Notes: generated from the letters alone by a model not told the origin. A DNA stretch of 42,477 nucleotides from Phyllobacteriaceae bacterium (GCA_012799265.1 JAAZLP010000238.1:1-42477), one strand, 5' to 3'. Shown: positions 23,912 through 32,557, counted from the stretch's first letter. Translations and numbers: made by a program.

Positions 23912-25339
23912 TTAGCGCGGCAGGTCAGTCTTGCCCATCAGGTCGAGGTCGATGGCGCGGGCGGCCTGACGGCCTTCCCGGATCGCCCAGACGACGAGCG
24001 ACTGGCCACGGCGCATGTCGCCGGCAGCGTATACCTTGTCGACCGAGGTCTTGTAGGTAAACGTGTCGGCAAAGAGATTGCCACGCTTGTCGAGGTCAGC
24101 GCCAAGTTCGGTCAGCATGCCTTCGGCAACCGGACCGGCAAAGCCGATGGCGAAGAGGACGAGGTCGGCCTTGATGATGAATTCCGAGCCTTCGATGGGC
24201 TGGCGCGAACGATCAACGCGGGCGCATTCGACGCCGGTGACGTGACCCTTTGCATTGCCGATGATCTTCATCGTGCCAGCGGAGAACTCGCGGATGGCAC
24301 CCTCTGCCTGAGAGGAGGAGGTGCGCATCTTGACCGCCCAGTTGGGCCAGTTGGTCAGCTTGTTTTCCATCTCCGGCGGCATGGGGCGCACGTCGAGCTG
24401 GGTCACCGCAATGGCGCCCTGACGGAACGAGGTACCGACGCAGTCCGAGGCGGTGTCACCCCCGCCGACAACCACGACATGCCTGCCGGCTGCCGAAAGC
24501 TGGAATTCGCCCGAGACGTCTTCCCCGCCGACGCGGCGGTTCTGCTGGACGAGGAACGGCATGGCGTAGTGCACGCCATCAAAAGTGTTGCCTTCCACGT
24601 CGACAGCACGCGGCTTTTCCGCGCCACCGGTCAGCAGCACGGCATCGTGACGCTCACGAAGGTCCGAGAGCGGGCGGGTGACGCCGATGTTCTCGTCATA
24701 GTGGAAGGTCACGCCTTCGGCTTCCATCTGGGAAACGCGGAAGTCGATATGCCCCTTCTCCATCTTGAAGTCGGGGATGCCATAACGCATGAGGCCGCCG
24801 GCCTTGGGTTCGCGCTCATAGACATGAACGTCGTGACCCGCACGGGCCAGCTGCTGGGCCGCAGCCATGCCGGCTGGGCCGGAGCCCACGATGGCTACCG
24901 ACTTGCCGGTCTTGGCCTTGGGCGGCTGGGGCTTGATCCAGCCGGCCTTGATAGCCTTGTCGGCAATCGCCTGTTCGACCGTCTTGATTGCGACAGGGGT
25001 ATCTTCCAGGTTCAGCGTGCAGGCTTCCTCGCAGGGGGCGGGGCAGATGCGGCCGGTGAATTCCGGGAAGTTGTTGGTGGTGTGGAGGTTGCGGGCAGCT
25101 TCCTCCCAATCGCCGTTATAAACGAGGTCGTTCCAGTCCGGAATCTGATTGTGAACCGGGCAGCCCGTATCACCGTGGCAGAACGGGATGCCGCAATCCA
25201 TGCAGCGAGCGGCCTGATCGGTGACGCGCGCTTCATTGAGCGGAATGGTGAACTCGTTGAAGTGACGAATGCGGTCTGAAGCCGGCTGGTAGCGCGGTTC
25301 TTCGCGTTCGATTTCGAGAAAGCCAGTGACCTTACCCAT
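23912..25339 (-). CDS. gltD: Glutamate synthase (NADPH) small subunit
   Basis: The FAD subunit that passes electrons from NADPH to the large subunit of glutamate synthase. Its 475 residues start with two cysteine clusters for 4Fe-4S centres (CMDCGIPFCHGDTGCP near 42-57 and CPAPCEEACT near 98-107). The FAD-binding VAIVGSGPAGMAAAQQLARAGHDV follows near 150, and the NADPH-binding VVVVGGGDTASDCVGT near 288. The C-terminal GDMRRGQSLVVWAIREGRQAA closes the FAD site. GGAGAGAG precedes the ATG. It follows gltB by 11 bases in the same operon. Confidence 0.96.
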   Translation of the reverse strand: MGKVTGFLEIEREEPRYQPASDRIRHFNEFTIPLNEARVTDQAARCMDCGIPFCHGDTGCPVHNQIPDWNDLVYNGDWEEAARNLHTTNNFPEFTGRICPAPCEEACTLNLEDTPVAIKTVEQAIADKAIKAGWIKPQPPKAKTGKSVAIVGSGPAGMAAAQQLARAGHDVHVYEREPKAGGLMRYGIPDFKMEKGHIDFRVSQMEAEGVTFHYDENIGVTRPLSDLRERHDAVLLTGGAEKPRAVDVEGNTFDGVHYAMPFLVQQNRRVGGEDVSGEFQLSAAGRHVVVVGGGDTASDCVGTSFRQGAIAVTQLDVRPMPPEMENKLTNWPNWAVKMRTSSSQAEGAIREFSAGTMKIIGNAKGHVTGVECARVDRSRQPIEGSEFIIKADLVLFAIGFAGPVAEGMLTELGADLDKRGNLFADTFTYKTSVDKVYAAGDMRRGQSLVVWAIREGRQAARAIDLDLMGKTDLPR

Positions 25340-25350
25340 TGTCTCTCTCC

Positions 25351-28300
25351 TTACTCTGCAGCCACGTTGACGCCGGAGGCGCGCTTCTTTTCCATCTCGA
25401 GGATGGCGCGACGGTATTCGACTGGCATGACCTTGACGAATTTGGGACGCATTTCGGCCCAGTGTTCGAGGATCTGCTTGGCCTTGGTGGAGCCGGTATA
25501 GTGCAGGTGGTTCGAAATCAGCTGGTGCAGACGTTCGTCGTCATGCTTGGTCATGTCGCCTGAAATGTCGACGCGGCCATGCCATTCGAGATCCCCACCG
25601 TGGTGGTGGATCTTCTGCATCAGTTCTTCTTCTTCCTGCACCGGCTCGAGATCGACCATGGCGAGGTTGCAGCGGCTGCGGAAAGTGCCGTCCTCGTCGA
25701 GGACATAGGCAACGCCGCCCGACATGCCGGCTGCGAAGTTGCGGCCGGTGGGGCCGATGACGACGACGAGACCGCCAGTCATGTATTCGCAGCCATGGTC
25801 ACCGGTACCTTCGACCACAGCAATGGCGCCCGAGTTACGGACAGCAAAGCGCTCGCCGGCAATGCCACGGAAATAGGCTTCGCCTTCGGTTGCACCGTAA
25901 AGCACGGTGTTGCCGACGATGATCGACTTGTTTGGATCGAAGCCAACCTTGTCGGACGGACGCACCACGATGCGGCCACCGGCAAGGCCCTTGCCGACAT
26001 AGTCATTGGCGTCGCCCACCATGTCGATGGAGATGCCGCGGGCAAGGAAGGCACCAAAGGCCTGACCGGCCGTCCCGTTGAGGCGGATGGAGATCGTGTC
26101 TTCGGGCAGACCTTCGTGACCATACTTCTTGGCCACAGCGCCCGAGAGCATGGCACCGGCAGAGCGATCGCGGCTGCGGATCGGCAGCTCGATCTGGACC
26201 GGGGTGCCGTTTTCGAGCGCCGGCTTGGCGAGTTCGATCAGCTGACGGTCGAGCACAGCTTCCAGGTGATGGTTCTGCGTCTCTGAGTGGTAGATCGTGT
26301 CGCCGCCGAGCGGCTCGGGCTTGTAGATCAGATTGGCGAGATCAATGCCCTGGCTCTTCCAGTGATCTGCTGCACGCTTCTGATCGAGCAGGTCTGAGCG
26401 ACCAATCAGCTCGTTGAGCGTGCGGGCGCCCAGCGAAGCCATCAGGCCACGCAGCTCTTCAGCGATGAAGAAAAAGTAGTTGATGACGTGCTCAGGCGTG
26501 CCCTTGAAGCGCTTGCGCAGCACCGGATCCTGGGTGGCAACGCCAACCGGGCAGGTGTTGAGATGGCACTTGCGCATCATGATGCAGCCCGCCGCAATCA
26601 ACGGCGCGGTGGAGAAGCCGAACTCGTCTGCACCCAAAAGGGCACCGATCAGCACGTCGCGGCCGGTCTTGAGGCCGCCGTCAACCTGCAGGCGAACGCG
26701 GCTGCGCAGGCGGTTGAGCACCAGCGTCTGGTGGGTTTCGGCCAGGCCGATTTCCCAGGGACCGCCAGCATGCTTCAATGAGGTCAGGGGCGACGCGCCC
26801 GTGCCACCGTCAAAGCCGGAGATCGTGATGTGATCGGCGCGTGCCTTGGCAACGCCAGCAGCAACCGTGCCGACGCCCATTTCGGACACCAGCTTGACCG
26901 AGATATCGGCCTGTTCATTGACGTTCTTGAGATCGTAAATGAGCTGGGCGAGGTCTTCGATCGAATAGATGTCGTGGTGCGGCGGCGGCGAGATGAGGCC
27001 CACGCCCGGGGTGGAGTGACGCGTCTTGGCGACGATCCAGTCGACCTTGTGACCGGGCAGCTGACCGCCTTCGCCGGGCTTTGCACCCTGAGCAACCTTG
27101 ATCTGGATCTGGTCGGAATTGACCAGATATTCAGTGGTGACGCCAAAGCGACCGGAAGCGACCTGCTTGATGGCCGAGCGCAGCGGGTTCTGTGAACCGT
27201 CAGCGAGCGGCTTATAGCGATCAGGCTCTTCGCCGCCTTCACCGGTGTTGGACTTGCCGCCGATCTTGTTCATGGCGATGGCCAGCGTCGTATGCGCCTC
27301 GCGGCTGATGGAGCCGAAGGACATGGCGCCGGTCACGAAGCGCTTGACGATCTCGGAAGCCGGTTCGACTTCGTCGATGGAGACAGCTTCGCCAATCGGC
27401 TTGACGTCGAGCAGGTGACGGATCGCGAGGTAGCCGTTCTCGGCCGAGTTCACGCGCTTTGCAAACTGGTTGTAGCGGTCCTGCGCGTTTTCCGGACTTT
27501 CTTCCTTGGTGCGCACGGCGTGCTGGAGATCGGCGACAACGTCCGGGCTCCAGGCATGCTTTTCGCCACGGATGCGGTAGGCATATTCACCGCCGACATC
27601 GAGCTGACGCCGCAGCACGGCATCATCGCCGAAGGCGAGGTCATGACGGCGCACGGTCTCGGCCGAAACTTCCTTGAGGCCAACGCCTTCAATGGAGGTC
27701 TTGGTGCCGAAGAAGTACTTGTTGACGAAGTCCGAGTTGAGACCAACGGCGTCGAAAATCTGCGCGCCGCAATAGGACTGGTAGGTCGAGATGCCCATCT
27801 TAGACATGACCTTGAGGAGCCCCTTACCAACCGACTTGATGTAGCGGTAGACGACTTCGTCTGCCGAGACTTCTTCCGGATAATTGCCTTCGGCGTGCAG
27901 AGCCTGCAGCGCTTCGAAAGCGAGGTAGGGGTTGATCGCTTCCGCGCCATAGCCGGCCAGCATCGCGAAGTGGTGGATTTCGCGGGCTTCACCGGTTTCG
28001 ACGACGAGACCGGTCGAGGTGCGCAGACCCTTGCGGATCAGGTGATGGTGCACGGCAGCCAGCGCCAGAAGCGTCGGGATGTCGAGGCGATCCGCAGCGA
28101 CCAGGCGGTCGGAGAGGATGATGATGTTGTATTCGCCGCGGACGGCTTCTTCAGCCGCTTGGCACAGAGCCTCGATCGCTGCTTCCATCCCTTCTGCCCC
28201 AAGTTCCTTAGGGTAGGTGATGTCGAGCGTCTTGGTCTTGAACTGGTTGGATTCGATGTCGCCGATGGCGCGGATCTTTTCCAGATCTTCGTTGGTCAGG

Positions 28301-30060
28301 ATCGGCTGACGCACTTCGAGGCGCTTGACGGTCGAGAGCCCCTCAAGATCGAAGAGGTTCGGGCGCGGACCGATGAAGGAGACAAGGCTCATCACCGATT
28401 CTTCGCGGATCGGATCTATCGGCGGGTTGGTGACCTGCGCGAAGTTCTGCTTGAAATAGGTGTAGAGCAGCTTGGGCTTGTCCGAGAGCGCCGAGATCGG
28501 CGTGTCGGTGCCCATGGAGCCAACGGCTTCCTGGCCGGTGGTGGCCATGGGTGCCATCAGGAGCTTCACATCTTCCTGGGTATAGGCAAAGGCCTGAAGG
28601 CGATCGAGCAGGGCTTCGGTCGGCTCGGGCGCCTTGGGCGCAACGGCCGGCAGGTCTTCCAGAACGATCTGGGTGCGGGCAAGCCAGTCCCCATAGGGGT
28701 TGGACGTTGCCAGCGTTGCCTTGATCTCTTCGTCCGAGATGATGCGGCCCTGTTCGAGGTCGATCAGGAGCATCTTGCCCGGCTGCAGGCGCCAACGTTC
28801 GACGATGTCTTCATCCGGAATGGCGAGAACGCCGGATTCGGACGCGAGAACAACGTGATCTTCCTTGGTGACCAGATAGCGGGCCGGACGCAGACCGTTG
28901 CGGTCGAGCGTTGCCACGACATAGCGGCCGTCCGACAGCGACATGGCGGCCGGGCCGTCCCACGGTTCCATCAAGGAGGCGTGGTACTGATAGAAGGCGC
29001 GGCGCTTTTCATCCATCAGCGGGTTGCCGGCCCAGGCTTCCGGGATCAGCATCATGGCTGCGTGCGGCAGCGGATAGCCACCGCGCACGAGGAGTTCGAG
29101 CGCGTTGTCGAAGCAAGCGGTGTCGGACTGGCCTTCATAGGAGATCGGCCAGAGCTTGCCGATGTCGTCACCGAAATACTTCGAATGGACCGAGGCCTGA
29201 CGGGCCGCCATCCAGTTGACGTTGCCACGGATGGTGTTGATTTCACCATTGTGGGTGGTCATGCGGTAGGGGTGAGCCAGCTTCCACGACGGGAAGGTGT
29301 TGGTCGAGAAACGCTGGTGCACCAGCGCGATAGCGCTCTCGAAATCCTCGTCGTGCAGGTCCTGATAGAAGGCACCGAGCTGGTCGGCGAGGAACATGCC
29401 CTTATAGACAAGTGTGCGGGCCGACATGGACACGACATAGAAGCCGTTGTCCGACTGGCTCTCGGGCAGCTCGCCATAGACGGTATTGGAGATGACCTTG
29501 CGCACGATGAGGAGCTTGCGCTCGAACTCATCGAGAGTGAGCCCGTCCGGACGCGCGATGATCATCTGCTCAATGATCGGCTGGGTCGCGATGACGCCTT
29601 CGGAGAGCTTGGAATTGTCTGTGGGAACAACGCGTTCGCCCAGAAGGGTGAGGCCTTCAGCAGCAATGACGCGACGGACCACATCAGCGCAGCGCAGCTT
29701 TAGCTCTTCACCATTGGGGTAGAAGATCATCGCTACGGCGTAGTGGTGCTTTTCGGGAATGGGGAAGGGCAGGACCTTCTGGAAGAAGGCGTGCGGGGTT
29801 TGAACCAGGATGCCAGCGCCGTCACCCATGAGCGGGTCTGCGCCGACTGCGCCGCGATGTTCCAGATTCTCGAGGATTTCGAGACCCTTCTGGACCACTT
29901 CGTGGCTGGGCTTGTTCTTGATGTTTGCAATCATGCCGATGCCGCAGGCATCGTGCTCGTTTGTGGGGTTGTACAGGCCTTGTGCCGCCGGCCGTCCCTG
30001 ATGCGGGCCGGCGGCTAGCTCCCGTGCTGGCGTTTGGTTCGATCCTGGGCTCATGACCAT
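25351..30060 (-). CDS. gltB: Glutamate synthase (NADPH) large subunit
   Basis: Transfers the amide of glutamine to 2-oxoglutarate, giving two glutamates. The 1569-residue protein has the full set of domains. The N-terminal glutamine amidotransferase domain carries its nucleophile in NEHDACGIGMIA (about Cys39; cleavage of the propeptide would expose it). A central domain follows, then the FMN domain with GEGGEEPDRYKPLADGS, KPGEGGQLPGHKV and the 3Fe-4S cysteines in CIMMRKCHLNTCPVG. The C-terminal beta-helix contains GGRIVVRPSDKVGFD and MTGGLVVVIG. The start at 30060 has GGGAAG 6 bases upstream; the ATG two codons later is possible. It forms an operon with gltD. Confidence 0.97.
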   Translation of the reverse strand: MVMSPGSNQTPARELAAGPHQGRPAAQGLYNPTNEHDACGIGMIANIKNKPSHEVVQKGLEILENLEHRGAVGADPLMGDGAGILVQTPHAFFQKVLPFPIPEKHHYAVAMIFYPNGEELKLRCADVVRRVIAAEGLTLLGERVVPTDNSKLSEGVIATQPIIEQMIIARPDGLTLDEFERKLLIVRKVISNTVYGELPESQSDNGFYVVSMSARTLVYKGMFLADQLGAFYQDLHDEDFESAIALVHQRFSTNTFPSWKLAHPYRMTTHNGEINTIRGNVNWMAARQASVHSKYFGDDIGKLWPISYEGQSDTACFDNALELLVRGGYPLPHAAMMLIPEAWAGNPLMDEKRRAFYQYHASLMEPWDGPAAMSLSDGRYVVATLDRNGLRPARYLVTKEDHVVLASESGVLAIPDEDIVERWRLQPGKMLLIDLEQGRIISDEEIKATLATSNPYGDWLARTQIVLEDLPAVAPKAPEPTEALLDRLQAFAYTQEDVKLLMAPMATTGQEAVGSMGTDTPISALSDKPKLLYTYFKQNFAQVTNPPIDPIREESVMSLVSFIGPRPNLFDLEGLSTVKRLEVRQPILTNEDLEKIRAIGDIESNQFKTKTLDITYPKELGAEGMEAAIEALCQAAEEAVRGEYNIIILSDRLVAADRLDIPTLLALAAVHHHLIRKGLRTSTGLVVETGEAREIHHFAMLAGYGAEAINPYLAFEALQALHAEGNYPEEVSADEVVYRYIKSVGKGLLKVMSKMGISTYQSYCGAQIFDAVGLNSDFVNKYFFGTKTSIEGVGLKEVSAETVRRHDLAFGDDAVLRRQLDVGGEYAYRIRGEKHAWSPDVVADLQHAVRTKEESPENAQDRYNQFAKRVNSAENGYLAIRHLLDVKPIGEAVSIDEVEPASEIVKRFVTGAMSFGSISREAHTTLAIAMNKIGGKSNTGEGGEEPDRYKPLADGSQNPLRSAIKQVASGRFGVTTEYLVNSDQIQIKVAQGAKPGEGGQLPGHKVDWIVAKTRHSTPGVGLISPPPHHDIYSIEDLAQLIYDLKNVNEQADISVKLVSEMGVGTVAAGVAKARADHITISGFDGGTGASPLTSLKHAGGPWEIGLAETHQTLVLNRLRSRVRLQVDGGLKTGRDVLIGALLGADEFGFSTAPLIAAGCIMMRKCHLNTCPVGVATQDPVLRKRFKGTPEHVINYFFFIAEELRGLMASLGARTLNELIGRSDLLDQKRAADHWKSQGIDLANLIYKPEPLGGDTIYHSETQNHHLEAVLDRQLIELAKPALENGTPVQIELPIRSRDRSAGAMLSGAVAKKYGHEGLPEDTISIRLNGTAGQAFGAFLARGISIDMVGDANDYVGKGLAGGRIVVRPSDKVGFDPNKSIIVGNTVLYGATEGEAYFRGIAGERFAVRNSGAIAVVEGTGDHGCEYMTGGLVVVIGPTGRNFAAGMSGGVAYVLDEDGTFRSRCNLAMVDLEPVQEEEELMQKIHHHGGDLEWHGRVDISGDMTKHDDERLHQLISNHLHYTGSTKAKQILEHWAEMRPKFVKVMPVEYRRAILEMEKKRASGVNVAAE

Positions 30061-30324
30061 CGAAAACTTCCCTATCTATGTCTCCCAAACCGGGAGAAGA
30101 TGCAGTGGGCGGCGCGCCGCCAGCGGCAGACACGACAAGCGCGCGGGTCGTACATGGTACGGCTCGGAGAGCGCTTTTGTCGATCTAGTTGGGAGCGGCG
30201 CTGCATCCAAATGGCCGCTCAAATTCGGACTTCCTCAAGTCCCGCCTGTTCGTTTCCGCTCACGATAAGCGGGCCAGCCGAACCAGCGTGCGCACGGGGC
30301 CGCGGAGAGCGGGGTGCGCGTCAT

Positions 30325-30347
30325 TTAGGACAGACATGCTGCCCTAA
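30325..30347. promoter_or_regulatory. Near-perfect dyad upstream of gltBD
   Basis: TTAGGACAG and CTGCCCTAA form arms matching at 8 of 9 positions around ACATG, about 265 bases before gltB. It looks like a regulator site in the gltBD control region. The 265 bases between it and gltB hold no gene that I can support. Confidence 0.45.
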
Positions 30348-30364
30348 CGCTGCGACATTTGCAT

Positions 30365-30570
30365 AATTCCAAACTGGCAGCAAGACGCAAAGTTGGACTT
30401 TGGAAAAAAATAATAGGAAAGAAGGCGATTTAGAATAGGATTGATAGGAGTTTGTGGGCTTTTGTGCCTAATTAGTGAGCGAGATGCATGTGTTTTGTGC
30501 AGAAGTCCTATTTGTGGCGTGTAATTGAAGTGTTGGTCCTATTGTTTCCTTCTGCGAATAGGGTTTGCTC
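30365..30570. promoter_or_regulatory. AT-rich stretch with repeated TAGGA/TCCTA motifs
   Basis: AATAGGA occurs at 30412 and 30434, GATAGGA at 30443, the complement TCCTATT at 30506 and 30537, and AATAGGG at 30557. Spacings of 22, 31 and 20 bases approximate whole turns of the helix. The stretch is far richer in A and T than its surroundings and has no convincing gene. It lies between the gltBD control region and the hsp20 terminator. A cooperative regulator binding region or curved DNA is possible. Confidence 0.4.
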
Positions 30571-30613
30571 TCTGTAGGCGGGGACCATCCGTCAACGTAG
30601 CCAACGAACGAAA

Positions 30614-30641
30614 AAGGCGCAGTTCGTACGAACTGCGCCTT
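30614..30641 (-). terminator. Rho-independent terminator of hsp20
   Basis: A fully symmetric 28-base palindrome (13-base arms around TA) runs into TTTTT on the minus strand, 65 bases after the hsp20 stop. A second hairpin with GGCCTGTG/CACAGGCC arms (30657-30686) lies between the stop and it. Confidence 0.92.
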
Positions 30642-30706
30642 CGATAATGATCGGGTGGCCTGTGGGGAGGGGGAATCTCACAGGCCGTTTTGTGTAGGCG
30701 CGGCCG

Positions 30707-31168
30707 TTAGTTGACCGACTTATCCTCGATGGTCGGCTGCTGCGTGCCGCTATTGATCTGGATGGTGCGCGGCTTCTTGCTTTCCGGCAGTTCGCGCTTC
30801 AGTTCCAGATGGAGCAGGCCATTTTCCATAGATGCGCCACTGACTTCGACATAATCGGCGAGCTGGAAGCGCAACTCAAACGCCCGCTCGGCAATGCCGC
30901 GGTGGAGGAATTCTCGTTTGGTATCAGCGGTTTCCGCAGGCTTTGCGCCCTTGACGACGAGGCTGTTTTCCTTGGTTTCAACGGCGATATCGCCATTGGT
31001 GAACCCGGCTACGGCGATGGAGATGCGGTAGGCATCGTCGCCAGTGCGCTCGATATTGTAGGGCGGGTAGGTCTTGGTTTCCTGCGCCGTCAGCGTGTCC
31101 AAGCGGTTGAAAAGACGATCAAAACCGACGGTGGAACGATAGAAGGGGGAGAAGTCGATGGTCTGCAT
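30707..31168 (-). CDS. Small heat-shock protein (IbpA/Hsp20 family)
   Basis: A holdase chaperone of about 153 residues that binds unfolding proteins. An N-terminal arm (FSPFYRSTVGFDRLFNRLDTL) is followed by the alpha-crystallin domain at about 37-130 (YPPYNIERTGDDAYRISIAVAGF ... LEVKGAK-like SLVVKGAK ... FLHRGIAERAFELRFQLADYVEVSGASMENGLLHLELKRELPE) and a short C-terminal tail. The start is the ATG at 31168, or a GTG two codons earlier (31174) closer to AAAGAA. It has an RpoH-type promoter about 125 bases upstream and a strong terminator, so it is a single-gene heat-shock unit. Confidence 0.94.
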   Translation of the reverse strand: MQTIDFSPFYRSTVGFDRLFNRLDTLTAQETKTYPPYNIERTGDDAYRISIAVAGFTNGDIAVETKENSLVVKGAKPAETADTKREFLHRGIAERAFELRFQLADYVEVSGASMENGLLHLELKRELPESKKPRTIQINSGTQQPTIEDKSVN

Positions 31169-31290
31169 TTTCACATTCTTTCATAAAGCAACGTGGTTGA
31201 AGCGACCGGTGCCTGCTGCGGTGCCCCCTGATGCGGCGAGCGACCATTTTGGGCAGGGCCGGTGTTCCCGGATAGCCGGCGAACAGCATT
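31169..31290 (-). promoter_or_regulatory. hsp20 leader, possible RNA thermometer
   Basis: About 115 bases separate the predicted heat-shock start point from the coding start. The leader contains GC-rich segments able to fold and ends with UUGCUUU facing AAAGAA across a short loop (CUUU-AUG-AAAG). ROSE-type thermometers of rhizobial small heat-shock genes share this length and a UUGCU-like element pairing with the ribosome site. The full fold has not been computed. Confidence 0.3.
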
Positions 31291-31291
31291 G

Positions 31292-31319
31292 ATGTAGGGG
31301 GGCGATTTTGCGTTTCAAG
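31292..31319 (-). promoter_or_regulatory. RpoH (sigma-32) type promoter of hsp20
   Basis: On the minus strand CTTGAAA is followed by CCTACAT, with 17 bases between CTTG and CCTACAT. This fits the alphaproteobacterial heat-shock consensus CTTG-N17/18-CYTATNT at all but one position, and the downstream gene is a small heat-shock protein. Confidence 0.65.
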
Positions 31320-31345
31320 AGCGCGCATCCTTCGGAAAATGGGCC

Positions 31346-31367
31346 CAGATGAACGCCAGATGAACGG
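31346..31367. repeat. Tandem 11-base direct repeat
   Basis: CAGATGAACGC is followed directly by CAGATGAACGG; 10 of 11 positions match. Direct repeats one helical turn apart are typical binding sites of OmpR/PhoB-type response regulators. It lies upstream of the hsp20 promoter on one side and of the candidate small RNA on the other. Confidence 0.5.
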
Positions 31368-31392
31368 AATGCTCCGACCTCGTTCAGCAAGC

Positions 31393-31534
31393 CGGTCCTA
31401 GAAGGGTGGCCATGAAGACGGAGGAGCCATCCCAACCGTTTTCAAATCCCTGACGGTCTCCTTCAACCCGCCCCCCGCAGGAGATCGCCCAGACAGAGAA
31501 GCCAGCATCTTCGGAAGCTGGCTTCTCTTTTTTT
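31393..31534 (+). ncRNA. Candidate structured small RNA or leader ending in a strong terminator
   Basis: No gene precedes the strong plus-strand terminator at 31495-31534, so a short transcript must end there. Upstream are three more possible hairpins: GGGTGGC/GCCATCC (31404-31432), ACCGT/ACGGT (31435-31457) and TCTCCT/AGGAGA (31457-31484). A 13-codon frame (ATG at 31412, TGA at 31451) could be a leader peptide. Either it is a free small RNA, or a leader controlling the hydrolase gene that starts 46 bases further on. Its 5' end is a guess. The remainder of the gene-free stretch from 31169 holds the hsp20 control region. Confidence 0.5.
31495..31534 (+). terminator. Rho-independent terminator with no upstream gene
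   Basis: AGAGAAGCCAGC and GCTGGCTTCTCT pair over 12 bases, capped by TC-TTCG-GA, and seven T residues follow. It is one of the strongest terminators in the window, yet no plus-strand protein gene lies within several kilobases upstream. Confidence 0.9.
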
Positions 31535-31579
31535 ACGCCTCGCGCTTATGGTCGGCTCCGCACAGAAACGAGGCCTGTC

Positions 31580-32554
31580 TTGACCGCTTCCGTCGATCCC
31601 CAGGGACCCAAACTGACTGGTACACCGAACAATCCCATCCCCGAGCGGGCAAGGGCGGGCTATTTCACGACGTCGGACAAGGTGAGGCTGCGCTATGCGC
31701 GGTGGCCGAAGGGAACAGGACCGCAGCGGGGGACGGTCTGTCTCGTTCAGGGGCGGACGGAATATATCGAGAAATATTTCGAGACCATCGCCGACTTCCA
31801 GAAGCGCGGCTTTCATGTAGCGACCTTTGACTGGCGCGGGCAGGGCGGGTCGGACCGGCTGATCGGCAATCGCCATCTCGGCTATGTCGACAATTTCGAT
31901 GACTACTGGACCGATCTGCGGTGTTTCCATGCCGAGATCCTGCTGCCCGACTGTCCGCCGCCTTACTATCTCGTCGGCCATTCCATGGGCGGGCTGGTCA
32001 GCCTGCATGCGGCGACGCGCGACCGGATGATGTTCGACCGGGTGTTTTTGTCGGCGCCGATGGTGAGCCTCTACCGCATGGAAGAGAGCATGCCCCGGCT
32101 GATGGTGCTGGCGGAAACGCTGAGCTTTCTTGGGCTCGGGAGAGTGCCGCTGGCGCGCAAGGGCGACCGGCGCCCGGACGAGGCCATGTTCCCCAACAAC
32201 CCGCTGACCGGGGATGTCAAGCGCTATGCGCGGATGGTCGAAAGCATCCGGGCCGATGACGGGCTTTATATCGGCTCGCCCACCTTCCGCTGGCTGGGCG
32301 CTGCCATGCGCGCCATGCTGGCCGCAAAGCGGGACAGTTTTCCCGGCGAGATCAAGATCCCGCTCCTGGTTCTGGCCGCGGCGCGGGACAGTATTGTCTC
32401 GACGCCTGCGATCGAGGATCTGGGCCTGCGGCTGCGCAATGGCCGGCATATGGTGATCCCGGGCGGGCGCCATGAGCTGTTCATGGAGACTGATGCCATC
32501 AGGGGACAGGTGCTGGCGGCATTTGACGCCTTTATTACCGAGCAGACCCGCTAG
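31580..32554 (+). CDS. Alpha/beta hydrolase, lysophospholipase/monoacylglycerol lipase type
   Basis: A 324-residue serine hydrolase related to PldB and monoglyceride lipase. The nucleophile elbow is GHSMGG near residues 134-139 (Ser136). The acid is probably Asp in AARDSIVS, and the His lies in PGGRHELFMETD near 300. FDWRGQGGSDR near 89 is the usual block before it. No signal peptide is seen, so it acts in the cytoplasm or at the inner membrane. The start is TTG with CGAGG 8 bases before it. The actual lipid substrate is unknown. Confidence 0.88.
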   Translation: MTASVDPQGPKLTGTPNNPIPERARAGYFTTSDKVRLRYARWPKGTGPQRGTVCLVQGRTEYIEKYFETIADFQKRGFHVATFDWRGQGGSDRLIGNRHLGYVDNFDDYWTDLRCFHAEILLPDCPPPYYLVGHSMGGLVSLHAATRDRMMFDRVFLSAPMVSLYRMEESMPRLMVLAETLSFLGLGRVPLARKGDRRPDEAMFPNNPLTGDVKRYARMVESIRADDGLYIGSPTFRWLGAAMRAMLAAKRDSFPGEIKIPLLVLAAARDSIVSTPAIEDLGLRLRNGRHMVIPGGRHELFMETDAIRGQVLAAFDAFITEQTR

Positions 32555-32557
32555 GGA

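Noticed and set aside
23897..25279. A 460-codon plus-strand open frame
   Set aside because: It lies opposite gltD, which has all expected motifs.
27292..29703. An 803-codon plus-strand open frame
   Set aside because: It is opposite gltB and reflects its codon bias; no family motif or ribosome site is seen, while gltB is certain.
30061..30324. Sigma-54 promoter or glutamine riboswitch upstream of gltB
   Set aside because: No TGGCAC-N5-TTGC pattern and no recognisable riboswitch core could be found on the minus strand.
31181..31435. An 84-codon minus-strand frame upstream of hsp20
   Set aside because: It spans the RpoH promoter, the tandem repeat and the candidate RNA, and has no ribosome site or family features.
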